A stretch of DNA of 64,000 nucleotides from positions 1 to 64,000 of the forward strand of contig JALWTA010000004.1 in the NCBI GenBank assembly GCA_027082955.1, written 5' to 3'. Shown piece after piece: positions 18,394 to 27,690 of this stretch. The notes under the pieces were generated by a model. It worked only from the letters and a program-made list of their open reading frames with translations. It had not been told where the DNA came from and ran no database searches. Each line of letters begins with the position of its first letter. Position 1 is the stretch's first letter. This stretch comes from Sulfurovum sp. Lineage in GTDB: Bacteria > Campylobacterota > Campylobacteria > Campylobacterales > Sulfurovaceae. The position numbers and the translations under genes are program-made.

Positions 18394-19295
18394 TAATGTT
18401 CCAAATATCTTTCGCTGTTTATCGTTACGAGTTCTTCTTTTACAAAATTGAATAACTCTTCTCTATCCGGATCTTTATCAAACAAAAAACTCTTCTGGTT
18501 ATCTTTAGTTTTTATAACAATTTGCTCATTATTACTTAATCCCTCTATCTTAGCTCTACCATAACCATCTGCAGCCATGAGAGTTGCTGCATCTGAAATA
18601 TCATATTTTTCATTTTCTAGAAGTTTTATTTTTTCTTCATCCGAAGCATTTTTCATCTCTAATATCGACTTCATAAAGCTTACCAGTTTCGTTCTTAGTC
18701 CATTTGTGCTTTTAGATTTTTCACTAATTGACAGTTCTCCACTTTCTCTTTTTTCCATATAGTCTTTGAGTTCTTTCCATGCGGGACCAAACAGAGGATT
18801 CGGTGGAACCACATTTGCAGATATTCTTTGAACAATATCTATAGTTGAAACACGTTCAATAAATGTACGCAAATCGACTATCGGTTCAATTTTGCAAGAA
18901 ACCAATAAGTTATCATACTTTTCACAAATCAATTCACAAAAGTATTTCTCAAATTGCTCTTTTTGTAATGTATTCCATATATGAGGATATGCAATCCCCA
19001 TATAATCTAAGACAACAACAAATGGACTAGAGGATTCTTTCTTGTGTTGAATTAGCATGGTAGACTCTTTATGTTCGTTTGGTTCAATAGTTTCAACTTC
19101 ACCTATAGGCATAAATTTCACTAATTTCCCAAACAGATAATTATTTTTCTGATCATAATACATATTGGTAAAAGTATAACTGTATTCTTTTTTTCTAATA
19201 ATTACAGGCTTCATAATGGCTTCAATCAAATCATTGGATGTTAAAGATCCACCTTTAGTAATCCGCCCAAGATAATATCTATACTGTTTCGGCAT
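18393..19295 (-). CDS. Uncharacterised soluble protein inside hsd locus (ORF X)
   Basis: 300 aa from the ATG at 19295, chosen because AAGGAAG lies just upstream; a longer frame to 19361 would overlap hsdS and lacks an RBS. No signal peptide or membrane helix. The first 130 residues look beta-rich; a central stretch holds KIEPIVDLRTFIERV and VPPNPLFGPAWKEL. The C-terminal third is charged and helical. This order vaguely matches RexA-type proteins (beta-rich N-domain, IEPL, then NPSPQF), but identity is too low to assign by eye. Markedly AT-rich. Translationally coupled to membrane ORF Y. Confidence 0.55.
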   Translation of the reverse strand: MPKQYRYYLGRITKGGSLTSNDLIEAIMKPVIIRKKEYSYTFTNMYYDQKNNYLFGKLVKFMPIGEVETIEPNEHKESTMLIQHKKESSSPFVVVLDYMGIAYPHIWNTLQKEQFEKYFCELICEKYDNLLVSCKIEPIVDLRTFIERVSTIDIVQRISANVVPPNPLFGPAWKELKDYMEKRESGELSISEKSKSTNGLRTKLVSFMKSILEMKNASDEEKIKLLENEKYDISDAATLMAADGYGRAKIEGLSNNEQIVIKTKDNQKSFLFDKDPDREELFNFVKEELVTINSERYLEH

Positions 19296-19326
19296 ACTAC
19301 TTCCTTTATTTTCTTTTATGAAATCT

Positions 19327-20784
19327 TTATCTGATATCTGCCTGAACAAGCTTCCCTTCAAACGCCTGCTTCAAAATGCTCTGCCGCAGCATTTTAGCTT
19401 TTTGTAGGTTTTTATCAATAGTTTCCTCTACCTCATCAGCTTTATCTAAATGTGTATTAATTCTATGGATAATTTCATTTTGTTCTTTAATAGACATTAC
19501 TGGAACAGGAACCGTTTGCAAGATCTTCTCATTAAGGTTTTGCATAGTTGTTCCAATGGAGCAATTTTCGAGAAAATCTCTAACATTTTTTGAGCCAAGA
19601 ATATTTACGTAAAATTTTGGATTCAACATAGATGAAAGTCTCACAAATAAACTTCCTGTCCCACAGAGAAATCCATCATTTTTTGAAGAAATCAAAGCAC
19701 ATCTCCCCATCTCACCTCTGCGGCCCATAACAATATCGCCTTTTTTCATTATGTATTTTTTTAGACTTTGTGCCTTTTCATTAGAAATTGTCAAATTGCT
19801 ATCAGGGATGATTTTTTGATTTTTAATATGACTTGGATTAATTATTGGAATACCGTTTTTAATATAGTCAGACTTGTGCAATAATGAACCAAAAGGGCCA
19901 ATTTGGATTAAATATGATATGTTTTGTAATTTAACCCACTTCCACCCATCCGGCAGCTTCGGCAAATCTCTCAATTCCTCTTCGCTCAACGGCGGCAACT
20001 CTTTGGGCTTTTTCGGCTTCGCAGGCTTCTTTCCCTCTTTCCCACTCTCTTCCCAAGCCTTCACCGCCGCTTTCCACTCTTCCAAGCTCTTCTCATACGC
20101 CTCTTCACGCTCTTTTTTGATGCGCTCAAGCAGCGTATCGGCATCTTCGAGTTCATCTTTGTGCGCTTCTCTCCAGGCTTTTGTCAGCTCCCCTTCAAAG
20201 GCGGCTTTGAGGACTGATTGACGGTATAGCGCCAGTTTTTTCTTCGCCGTTTGGAGGCTTTCGATGCTTTTGTCCAGTTCTGAAAAGAGAGATTCGATCT
20301 TGGCGACGGTGCGGTTTTGTTCTTCTATCGGAGGTAGAGGTATTTTGATCTTTTTTGCATTCGTATCATTCAGTGCAGATTGGGTTGAGCCGGAACACAA
20401 GGCATCTTTCTCTTTCAAAAAAATACTTGAACCCAAGTAAAAGTACAAGAATTTTGGCACATAAGTGTTACCATAGGGTCTTACCTGAAAAAATCCCGTA
20501 GAAAAAAGTGCGCCGTCTAATCGATCGTCTATCAGTAAAGCCTTATTGGTTCCTTTCATTCGGGCTTGCAAGACATCATTCTTCTGAACCAAACGATTTG
20601 CTCTTGAGGGGCGATCAGAAAATGAATATATGCCTTCCGGGATATGTTCTTTATCTTTAATACTTCCCGTAGAGTAGTAAGGTTTTTCACCTTCATACGG
20701 TTCTACGCCTGTAGGTACATAATTCAAATCTTCTACTAACGAGATATATTTCCAATGCTTTGGAATTTTCAATTTCTCTGCCAT
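19327..20784 (-). CDS. hsdS: Type I restriction-modification specificity subunit
   Basis: 485 aa. Two target-recognition domains (about 1-145 and 275-425), each followed by a conserved helix (first near 150-200, containing LYRQSVLKAAFEGEL; second near 440-485, containing MLRQSILKQAFEGKL). This internal repeat is the HsdS hallmark and sets the spacing of the bipartite target. Between helix 1 and TRD 2 lies an unusually long charged segment rich in Lys, Glu and Pro (about 200-270). The start is 1 nt after the hsdR stop (TGATATG). TRD-coding DNA is more AT-rich than the conserved parts, as expected for exchangeable TRDs. Confidence 0.94.
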   Translation of the reverse strand: MAEKLKIPKHWKYISLVEDLNYVPTGVEPYEGEKPYYSTGSIKDKEHIPEGIYSFSDRPSRANRLVQKNDVLQARMKGTNKALLIDDRLDGALFSTGFFQVRPYGNTYVPKFLYFYLGSSIFLKEKDALCSGSTQSALNDTNAKKIKIPLPPIEEQNRTVAKIESLFSELDKSIESLQTAKKKLALYRQSVLKAAFEGELTKAWREAHKDELEDADTLLERIKKEREEAYEKSLEEWKAAVKAWEESGKEGKKPAKPKKPKELPPLSEEELRDLPKLPDGWKWVKLQNISYLIQIGPFGSLLHKSDYIKNGIPIINPSHIKNQKIIPDSNLTISNEKAQSLKKYIMKKGDIVMGRRGEMGRCALISSKNDGFLCGTGSLFVRLSSMLNPKFYVNILGSKNVRDFLENCSIGTTMQNLNEKILQTVPVPVMSIKEQNEIIHRINTHLDKADEVEETIDKNLQKAKMLRQSILKQAFEGKLVQADIR

Positions 20785-20785
20785 A

Positions 20786-23572
20786 TCAGCTCACCAACTC
20801 CTCATTCATCTCATCCACCAAATCATACAGCCTATCTCCAAAGACGCTATATGCCTTTGCCAGTGCTCCTTGTTCTATCAGCTCCAAATCCTCCACTTCA
20901 AAGCGGTATGAGCGGGCGATCTCGTCACGAATCTTTTGCAGCCAGGCGATCTGCTCTTTTGTGAATTTGGGTGCGTTGCCTTTTTGTTTCTCAAACGTCC
21001 ACTGTTTGAAATTTTCCATCACTCGCTTCTCAAGCGGGGTCAATGTCTTATCTATACCGGAAGTGTAGCGCAGCAGTCCCACCAAAGCGCCCAGCTCACT
21101 CTTGGGTGTGCCGTTGGCGGCGCTGAGGCGCTCGTATGCCTCCCACACTTTCAAAGGCGCAAGGGGCGGGCGTGACTCTTTGAGCTTTTCCAGCAGCTCT
21201 TTGATCATCCGGTAGGTTACTTCACGGCGGCGGTAGGGCTCACTGTAGAAGATACGCAATACCGTGATCTCCTCTTTGTTCGCCTCGATAAACGCCTGAA
21301 AACTCTCAATGATGCTTTTCGCTCCCTCTTCGCTGTCGCTCTTCCACCCGCTAAAGACAACCGAATCGATATTGACCGTATCGATGATCTGCTCTCGCTT
21401 CCTGCGTACATTTTCCACAAAATCCACCAGCTCTCCGGTGAGAAGTGAACGCGCCTCCTGTGTCAGCTCCTCCTCCACTTGCTTGAGTTGCTCCGGGGTT
21501 GCCTCCTCTTCAGAGTCGAGGTCAAAAAGTCTCTGGGCGCGTTCGACCTGTTTGTCGATATCGTGAGCATCCAAAAATTTATGGATCACCTCTTCGATGC
21601 TGCAATCGGCGATCTTTTCAAACTCCTCCCGTTCTTTGGGTGTCATCTCTTTATTGAGCCGCGCCAAGCGGGCAGCAATAGAGCGGAAGGTGTCTTCGTC
21701 ATCGGCTTCACCCATCAGGACACTCATCATCAGATCTTTGGTCGCGACCGATTTTTTGCGCTCCATCGGCTGGGAGTCGGTTTTGACCGATTCCGTCACA
21801 CCGACGGCATCGACGATGATGAAGTGTGTTTTTTCATGATCGATGTCGGTGCCCGCCTTTTGCATCATATCCATACTACAGACCCGCGTACCGCGCCCCT
21901 TCATCTGTTCATAGTAGTTACGGGACCGCACATCACGCATAAAGATCAGACACTCCAACGGTTTTACATCGGTTCCCGTGGCGATCATATCGACCGTTAC
22001 GGCGATGCGTGGGTAGTAGTCGTTGCGCAGCTCCTGCAAAGTCTCTTTTGGGTTTTTTGCCTGGTAGGTGACTTTTTTGCAAAATTCATTGCTTTCGCCG
22101 AACTCTTCCCGGACGATTTTGATGATATCGTCGGCATGAGAGTCGTTTTTGGCAAAGATCAGTGTCTTGGGTACCTCTTTTCGACCCGGAAAGAGTACGG
22201 GCAGCTTGGCGCGAAACTCTTTGATGATGTTGCGTATCTGGCTGGGATTGACCACTTTTTTATCGAGTTGCGACTGTTTGTACTCCACATCGTCATCGAG
22301 TTCACGCCACTTCTTTTTGCGGGTGAGCTTGTCGCGGTGTTCGATCACCTGTTTGATCACCACGCCGTTTTCGTCTTTTTTCTCTTTTTCGATGCGGGCA
22401 CCCTGTTGGGTGATTTCAGTTGAAATGATGTACTCTTCATAGGGTACGTTCACCCCGTCCGCGACCGCCTGGTCATGAGTGTATTCGCTTACGATGTTTT
22501 CATGAAAAAAGGCAAAGGTACGGTTGTCCGGTGTCGCAGTCAAGCCGATAAGGAAGGCATTGAAATAGTCCAAAACCTGCTGCCAGATATTGTAGATAGA
22601 TCGGTGACACTCGTCGATGATAATGAAGTCGAAAAACTCTATGGGTATCTCGGGATTGTAAACGACCTCTTTGGGACGCTCTTTCAAGCTGTATTCGAAA
22701 TGGCTCTCGTTTTCGGCGCTTTCATCGAGTTCTTTCCCCCGAAGGATCGAGTACATCCGCTGAATGGTACTGATGCAAACCTGCGAGTCGGTGGCAATAT
22801 AGGAGCTACTTAGACGCTGAACATTGTAAAGTTCGGTAAATTGCCGGTTATCATCTTGGGGCTTGTATGCCATAAACTCTTTTTCGGCTTGCTCTCCAAG
22901 GTTTTTGGTATCGACCAGAAAAAGGATCCGCTTGGCATGTGCATATTTGAGCAGCCGATAGACTGAAGTGATCGCCGTGTAGGTCTTACCCGCTCCCGTG
23001 GCCATTTGGATGAGTGCACGCGGACGGTTTTGTGCAAAAGAGGTTTCGAGGTTTTGTACTGCGTTTAGTTGACAATCACGCAGTCCCACAGGATCCAAAG
23101 GAGGAAGTTTTTGCAATCGGCTGCGAAGTGTATCTCCCTCTTCCAGCCAGGCTTTGAGTGTTTCGGGACGATGGAAGGTAAACACTTCGCGCGATCGCGG
23201 TTTTGGGTCGCGTTCATCTCTAAATCGGGTCAATGTCCCCGTACTTTCGTAGATAAAAGGCAAAGGCTTATCATTTGCACACCATTTTAGCTTTGCTTTT
23301 GCATAGCCGCCGGACTGTTCCTCTACAACAGAGAGCCGATAACCATCGGTATCTTTTTTCGCTTCGATGATCCCAACGGGCTTAGCATCGACAAAAAGGA
23401 CATAATCTGCAGGCCCGATGTCGGTCTGATACTCACGAACCGCTATTCCCTTTGCTGAATTATGATTGATTTTGTTTTTGTCCTGCACAGCCCACCCGGC
23501 AGCGATAAGCATCGCATCGATTTGGTCTCTAGCTATTTGTTCCGGGTTTTGGTTAGGGTCGAGTTTGTACAT
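20786..23572 (-). CDS. hsdR: Type I restriction endonuclease/translocase subunit
   Basis: 928 aa. The N-terminal nuclease domain has D56 and E70-A-K72 of the PD-(D/E)xK fold. A superfamily 2 translocase follows, with Walker A ATGAGKT (191-197) and DECH (320-323), then a second RecA domain and an EcoEI-type C-terminal helical domain that binds the methylase core. First gene of the locus, so hsdRS-X-Y-M-Z is one probable transcript. The RBS (GTGGACA) is weak. Confidence 0.95.
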   Translation of the reverse strand: MYKLDPNQNPEQIARDQIDAMLIAAGWAVQDKNKINHNSAKGIAVREYQTDIGPADYVLFVDAKPVGIIEAKKDTDGYRLSVVEEQSGGYAKAKLKWCANDKPLPFIYESTGTLTRFRDERDPKPRSREVFTFHRPETLKAWLEEGDTLRSRLQKLPPLDPVGLRDCQLNAVQNLETSFAQNRPRALIQMATGAGKTYTAITSVYRLLKYAHAKRILFLVDTKNLGEQAEKEFMAYKPQDDNRQFTELYNVQRLSSSYIATDSQVCISTIQRMYSILRGKELDESAENESHFEYSLKERPKEVVYNPEIPIEFFDFIIIDECHRSIYNIWQQVLDYFNAFLIGLTATPDNRTFAFFHENIVSEYTHDQAVADGVNVPYEEYIISTEITQQGARIEKEKKDENGVVIKQVIEHRDKLTRKKKWRELDDDVEYKQSQLDKKVVNPSQIRNIIKEFRAKLPVLFPGRKEVPKTLIFAKNDSHADDIIKIVREEFGESNEFCKKVTYQAKNPKETLQELRNDYYPRIAVTVDMIATGTDVKPLECLIFMRDVRSRNYYEQMKGRGTRVCSMDMMQKAGTDIDHEKTHFIIVDAVGVTESVKTDSQPMERKKSVATKDLMMSVLMGEADDEDTFRSIAARLARLNKEMTPKEREEFEKIADCSIEEVIHKFLDAHDIDKQVERAQRLFDLDSEEEATPEQLKQVEEELTQEARSLLTGELVDFVENVRRKREQIIDTVNIDSVVFSGWKSDSEEGAKSIIESFQAFIEANKEEITVLRIFYSEPYRRREVTYRMIKELLEKLKESRPPLAPLKVWEAYERLSAANGTPKSELGALVGLLRYTSGIDKTLTPLEKRVMENFKQWTFEKQKGNAPKFTKEQIAWLQKIRDEIARSYRFEVEDLELIEQGALAKAYSVFGDRLYDLVDEMNEELVS

Positions 23573-23688
23573 GATTGTCCACAGAGAAAAGATATGAGAT
23601 ATTCTATCATAAAATATGTATTTTTAAGACAGTGATTAGTTTATGTGTTTTATAAGATAGTTTTGATAACCATCAAATAATGCGAGGA

Positions 23689-23988
23689 TCAGACCGCATA
23701 GAGCACTTCACTCTCTATTTGTCTTTTCAGCCCTTTTCTAAGCCTTGGATGCTCATGGATCATATCGATTTTTTTGCCAAATGCCTTTTCCAGATAGAGC
23801 CACAAACCCGTCATATTATCGACTGTTTTCTCACTAAAAACCACATAAAAGTCAATATCGCTTTTCTCTGTCGCCAAATCTTTGGCATACGAGCCAAAAA
23901 GACCAATCTTGCTCACGGCATACTTCTCTTGCAGCAAACTTTTATGTTCTCTGATAAAGTTTAGTATCTCTTCTTTTTGCATTGCCAT
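23689..23988 (-). CDS. MNT-type nucleotidyltransferase domain protein
   Basis: About 99 aa from the ATG at 23988 (a TTG at 24000 is possible). GLFGSYAKDLATEKSDIDF carries the minimal nucleotidyltransferase signature: G-S near residue 33 and the D-x-D pair at 44 and 46. Such proteins are often the MntA antitoxin of HEPN-MNT pairs, where they AMPylate the HEPN RNase. No HEPN gene is adjacent: hsdR lies downstream and selO upstream. An extended -10 (TGCTATAAT on the minus strand, box at 24027-24022) suggests its own promoter. Confidence 0.75.
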   Translation of the reverse strand: MAMQKEEILNFIREHKSLLQEKYAVSKIGLFGSYAKDLATEKSDIDFYVVFSEKTVDNMTGLWLYLEKAFGKKIDMIHEHPRLRKGLKRQIESEVLYAV

Positions 23989-24045
23989 GTTTTTACTCAA
24001 AATATCTATTGCTTTTCCTGTATTATAGCATATTACAGCAAGAGG

Positions 24046-25749
24046 TTACGACGAACAACTCACATGCGACACACCCGCAATGTCAAAAAGGTCGGCAGGT
24101 TTCTTTCGGTAGTATTTACCCTCCACCACTTCAGACTGTTCCGCATAAGGATCGGTCATCACTTCCATGATCTCCTCAATAAGACTGTAGTCACCACGCT
24201 GCGCGGCTTTGTAGGCAGGCACGAGTATCCACTCACGCAGGGTGTATTTGGGGTTGGTCTTTTTCATCTGTGCAGAGAGTGTTTCTCGGAATTCCGCAGT
24301 ATCCGCATCGATGGCCCTTCGCCACTGCTTGAGCCATGCTCGCCAGCGATCAAGAAGTGCTTCGTTATCGGCATTGGCATAAAAACTCTTGGTAAGCGGT
24401 GTGATATCCTCAGGGATATGGGAGAGTTCACGGAAAAAGATTGTGTAGTCTACCGTTGTCTCTATCATCAGGCGCATCAGCTCATTGAAGAGTTCGGAGT
24501 CAAATTTCTGCAAGCCAAGTTTTGAAGCCCACATCTGTATCATCTGTGCTTGCATGAGGGCAGGGAATGCCTTTTGCACCTCATCCAGTCTTTTCAGTGT
24601 CTCTGAGTCGTGCTGCAGCAGCGGGCGCAGTGCCAAAACAAACATCTTGAAGTTCTGCTCCGCCGCTTTGGGCTGATTGAGAAAGGAGAAGTGCCGCCCT
24701 CCACCCGTCCAAGGCTGGTAATAGGGATCGAAGGCATCCATAAACCCAAAAGGTCCATAGTCGAGCGTAAAGCCGCCAATGGCACAGTTGTCACTGTTGA
24801 AGTTCCCCTGACAGTACCCTACCCGTATCCAGTTGGCTACCAATGCGCTAAGACGCTTCCCAAAGGCACGGGTAAGCTGCACTACCTGCTCCGTAAGCGG
24901 CTGTGAGGTGTCGACCTCTTCGCTGTACTCACGCGCGATGATGTAGCGTACCATCGTTTCCAACTCCTGCATCGCCTGAGGATGCTCCCCTTTGCGTGCA
25001 CGACGACCAAAGAGTTCAAGCTGCCCCACACGCAGGAATGAGGAGGCAACCCGTGTGGTGATGGCTACAGGTTCGTCTATCATCACTTCAGGGTCTCTGG
25101 AGTGTGACCCTTCACGAAACCAAGGACGTTTGACCGTTTCGGTGGTAGAGGTGTAGAGCGTCAAAGAACGCGTGGTTGGCACACCAAGCGCATGCATATG
25201 CTCCTGCGCCAAAAATTCCCGCACACTCGAACGCAGCACCGCACGCCCGTCCGCACCCCGGCAATAAGGCGTACGCCCGCCGCCTTTGAGCTGCATCTCC
25301 CACCGCTTGCCATTCAGTACTCCCTCGAAGATGGAAACAGCCCGCCCGTCACCATAGCCGTTACCGGTACCAAACGGACACTGCTCATAGAGCTCCGTAC
25401 CGTAAATAGAGAGCGCATACCCCGTCGCCCATCCGTGTGGTCGCAGCGGTTCGGGCAGATCGGAAGCATCGCCGCTGAACATCTGCATAAAAGGCTCTGA
25501 GATTGCCAGCTTATCCGACAAGCCAAGCTCTTTGAAAAACTGCCTGCTGTGCGATACATAAACAGGATCTGCTATAGGTGTAGGCTTTACCGGTACATAG
25601 TGCCCGCTAAAGACCTGACGCGGGTCGTGGTCTCTGCCGTCATCACTCGACTGCGGGTCTGGCTGAAGGGTATCGAGCAGTGAATAGTCTGCGTGCTTGG
25701 CAAAGGCTTCAAGGCTCTCGATGGGTGTAGTGTTCATCTCTTGTGTCAT
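24046..25749 (-). CDS. selO: Protein adenylyltransferase SelO (YdiU)
   Basis: 567 aa, slightly longer than E. coli YdiU. SelO pseudokinases transfer AMP from ATP to Ser/Thr/Tyr of target proteins and are tied to redox stress. Seen here: [26 protein letters not shown] (inverted-ATP glycine loop), [22 protein letters not shown] (Lys and conserved Arg), and [10 protein letters not shown] with the [11 protein letters not shown] metal site. The C-terminus ends VSCSS, where the cysteine corresponds to the redox-active Sec/Cys position of the family. Good RBS (GGAAGCAC). Confidence 0.95.
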   Translation of the reverse strand: MTQEMNTTPIESLEAFAKHADYSLLDTLQPDPQSSDDGRDHDPRQVFSGHYVPVKPTPIADPVYVSHSRQFFKELGLSDKLAISEPFMQMFSGDASDLPEPLRPHGWATGYALSIYGTELYEQCPFGTGNGYGDGRAVSIFEGVLNGKRWEMQLKGGGRTPYCRGADGRAVLRSSVREFLAQEHMHALGVPTTRSLTLYTSTTETVKRPWFREGSHSRDPEVMIDEPVAITTRVASSFLRVGQLELFGRRARKGEHPQAMQELETMVRYIIAREYSEEVDTSQPLTEQVVQLTRAFGKRLSALVANWIRVGYCQGNFNSDNCAIGGFTLDYGPFGFMDAFDPYYQPWTGGGRHFSFLNQPKAAEQNFKMFVLALRPLLQHDSETLKRLDEVQKAFPALMQAQMIQMWASKLGLQKFDSELFNELMRLMIETTVDYTIFFRELSHIPEDITPLTKSFYANADNEALLDRWRAWLKQWRRAIDADTAEFRETLSAQMKKTNPKYTLREWILVPAYKAAQRGDYSLIEEIMEVMTDPYAEQSEVVEGKYYRKKPADLFDIAGVSHVSCSS

Positions 25750-25826
25750 AGTGCTTCCTTCTAATTAGGAGTATATTTATCTTATTTACACTATAGCAAA
25801 GTTTCTTGAAGCACCGCTTTATTGTT

Positions 25827-26543
25827 TTAAAGAATTTTCTCCTGTACCGAAACATTTTCAGAGACCACCTTTTTATCTTCAATCTTCAAAATACGGTCAC
25901 ACAGCGGCAGCATCGCTTCATCGTGCGTCACCATGATGACAGCCACATTCTGCTCTATGGCGATCTTCTTGAGCATCTTCACCACATCGACGGAGCGTTT
26001 GGAGTCAAGGGCGGCAGTGGGTTCGTCAGCCAGTATGATCTGTGGTTTGTTCGCAAGAGCACGGGCGATGGCGACACGCTGGTTCTGCCCGCCTGAAAGT
26101 GCACTTGGCATCGCTTTAGCCTTATCGCCGATGTCGAAATACTCCAGTAATTCCATGGCGATTTTGTTCGCTTCTTGCTCACTAACCCCGTTAGTCTGTG
26201 GCACCAGCGTGACATTTTCAATGACATTTAGAAAGGGGATGAGGTAGTGTGCCTGAAAGATAAAGCCTATCTTTTCACGGCGGATCTTGCGTTGTTCCTT
26301 TGTCAGCCATTTGTCTTCATACACCTTTTCGTCTCCCAGCCAGATGGTACCGCTGGTGGGTTCTTCAACACACCCTATCATCATCAGCAGCGTTGTCTTC
26401 CCCGCACCGCTTGGGGCGATGAGCGCAACCAGTTCACCCTTGTTGACCTCAAAACTCGCCCCCTCGATGACACGCACCAGCGTATCTCTCTTGCCAAAGT
26501 GCTTGTAGAGATTCTCTACCCGTATGCCTGCTTCAGTTGCCAC
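25827..26543 (-). CDS. ABC transporter ATPase, MacB/LolD type
   Basis: 238 aa. Walker A APSGAGKTT, signature LSGGQNQRVAIARAL, Walker B IILADEPTAALD and the H-loop VTHD are all present. The LADEPTxxLD form is typical of the LolD/MacB/DevA type-VII group. GTG start with AGGAGG 5 nt upstream, lying just after the permease stop. Last gene of the outer membrane factor-adaptor-permease-ATPase operon. Confidence 0.92.
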   Translation of the reverse strand: MATEAGIRVENLYKHFGKRDTLVRVIEGASFEVNKGELVALIAPSGAGKTTLLMMIGCVEEPTSGTIWLGDEKVYEDKWLTKEQRKIRREKIGFIFQAHYLIPFLNVIENVTLVPQTNGVSEQEANKIAMELLEYFDIGDKAKAMPSALSGGQNQRVAIARALANKPQIILADEPTAALDSKRSVDVVKMLKKIAIEQNVAVIMVTHDEAMLPLCDRILKIEDKKVVSENVSVQEKIL

Positions 26544-26544
26544 T

Positions 26545-27690
26545 CTACCCTCCTATTGCCGCTTGCGGATCGGCACTGATGACCTTTTTGATCCCTGCCA
26601 GTGACGCCAGCAGTGAAGCGACAATCACCACCCCAAAGAGCATCCATGCATCGGGAATCTCCAGTACCACCCGTTTGGGAAACTTGCTGTAGATAAGATG
26701 GGAAAAGAGGTTGGCAAAGATGAATGCCAAAACACCCAGCAGCAGTGTCTCCTGTGCAATCATTTTGACAATCATACTGTTGGGAATACCCACAAGCTTC
26801 ATAATGGCGATCTCCTTGATCTTCTCCAGTGTCATCGTGTAGATGATCAGCGCGATGATAATGGTCGAAACGATGACAAGAATACCTGTAAACATCCCAA
26901 TCTGCTTGGATGCCATCTTAATGAGATTCTGGGTCAACAGCGTACGCTCCTGCGTTGCGGTAAAGACACCTTTGTGCAGGGTCGTTTCAATGTTTTTTGC
27001 TACCTCATCGATGCTGTATCCGGGTTTCACACGGGCTACGATGGCATTGACCATATGCCCTTCTGCCCCCTCGATGCCCCGTGCCCTGTCGGTACGGATA
27101 CGGTTATTGGAGTAGGAAAACTGCAGCTCCTGTGCATCTTTGAGGCTGACATAGATCAGCGGTTCTCCCCCAGAAGAGACCGTACCGTGTGTCACCCCTA
27201 CCACATGGTAGTCATGGCGCAGCAGCCTGATGACATCACCTACATGGTAACCTGTTTTGTCCGTAACGACCATTTCGTAATGGCTGCGCATCAATCCCCG
27301 TCCGGCAACCATACGTTTGGGACTGACCGGGTTGACCATACCAAAGGGGTCGAAGCCCACAGCCACTACCCTGACAGGACTGGGTTTTTGCGGCAGCTGA
27401 ATATTTTGAAAGGTCAGTGCTTCGGCACTCTTGACCCCATCGATGACACGTACCGTATCACGCAGGTCTTCATGGACACGGGAGGCTTCAGCAAAAGGCC
27501 CCAGTGTATCCTCCTGCACTACCCATACATCCGCCCCGATGTCATCAAGCAGCACCTGTGCATCGATGATCATCCCGCGGTAGACGCCGATCATAATGAG
27601 TACGATACCAAGCAGCATCCCAACTCCCATAGCGGTGACGAGAAACTTGCCAAGGGTGTGCTGTACATCTTTTTGCGCCAGATTGATCAT
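26545..27690 (-). CDS. FtsX-like ABC transporter permease
   Basis: 381 aa from the ATG at 27690, which forms an ATGA overlap with the adaptor gene; an earlier in-frame start would extend the protein into nonsense sequence. One N-terminal membrane helix, a large periplasmic MacB-PCD-like domain (about 45-255), then three helices (about 270-375). This is the MacB/DevC permease topology, here without the ATPase fused. Acts with the ATPase 1 nt downstream. Confidence 0.9.
   Translation of the reverse strand: MINLAQKDVQHTLGKFLVTAMGVGMLLGIVLIMIGVYRGMIIDAQVLLDDIGADVWVVQEDTLGPFAEASRVHEDLRDTVRVIDGVKSAEALTFQNIQLPQKPSPVRVVAVGFDPFGMVNPVSPKRMVAGRGLMRSHYEMVVTDKTGYHVGDVIRLLRHDYHVVGVTHGTVSSGGEPLIYVSLKDAQELQFSYSNNRIRTDRARGIEGAEGHMVNAIVARVKPGYSIDEVAKNIETTLHKGVFTATQERTLLTQNLIKMASKQIGMFTGILVIVSTIIIALIIYTMTLEKIKEIAIMKLVGIPNSMIVKMIAQETLLLGVLAFIFANLFSHLIYSKFPKRVVLEIPDAWMLFGVVIVASLLASLAGIKKVISADPQAAIGG

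Noticed and set aside
19296-19361. N-terminal extension of ORF X overlapping hsdS
   Set aside because: The ATG at 19295 has AAGGAAG directly upstream; the longer form has none and would overlap hsdS by 35 nt.
21479-22423. 314-codon plus-strand open frame inside hsdR
   Set aside because: Antisense shadow of the translocase domain; no RBS.
15893-24000. BREX, DISARM or another named multi-gene defence island
   Set aside because: No pglX/Z, brxC, drm or similar genes are visible; only type I restriction genes, the X-Y pair, the 177-aa protein and the nucleotidyltransferase.
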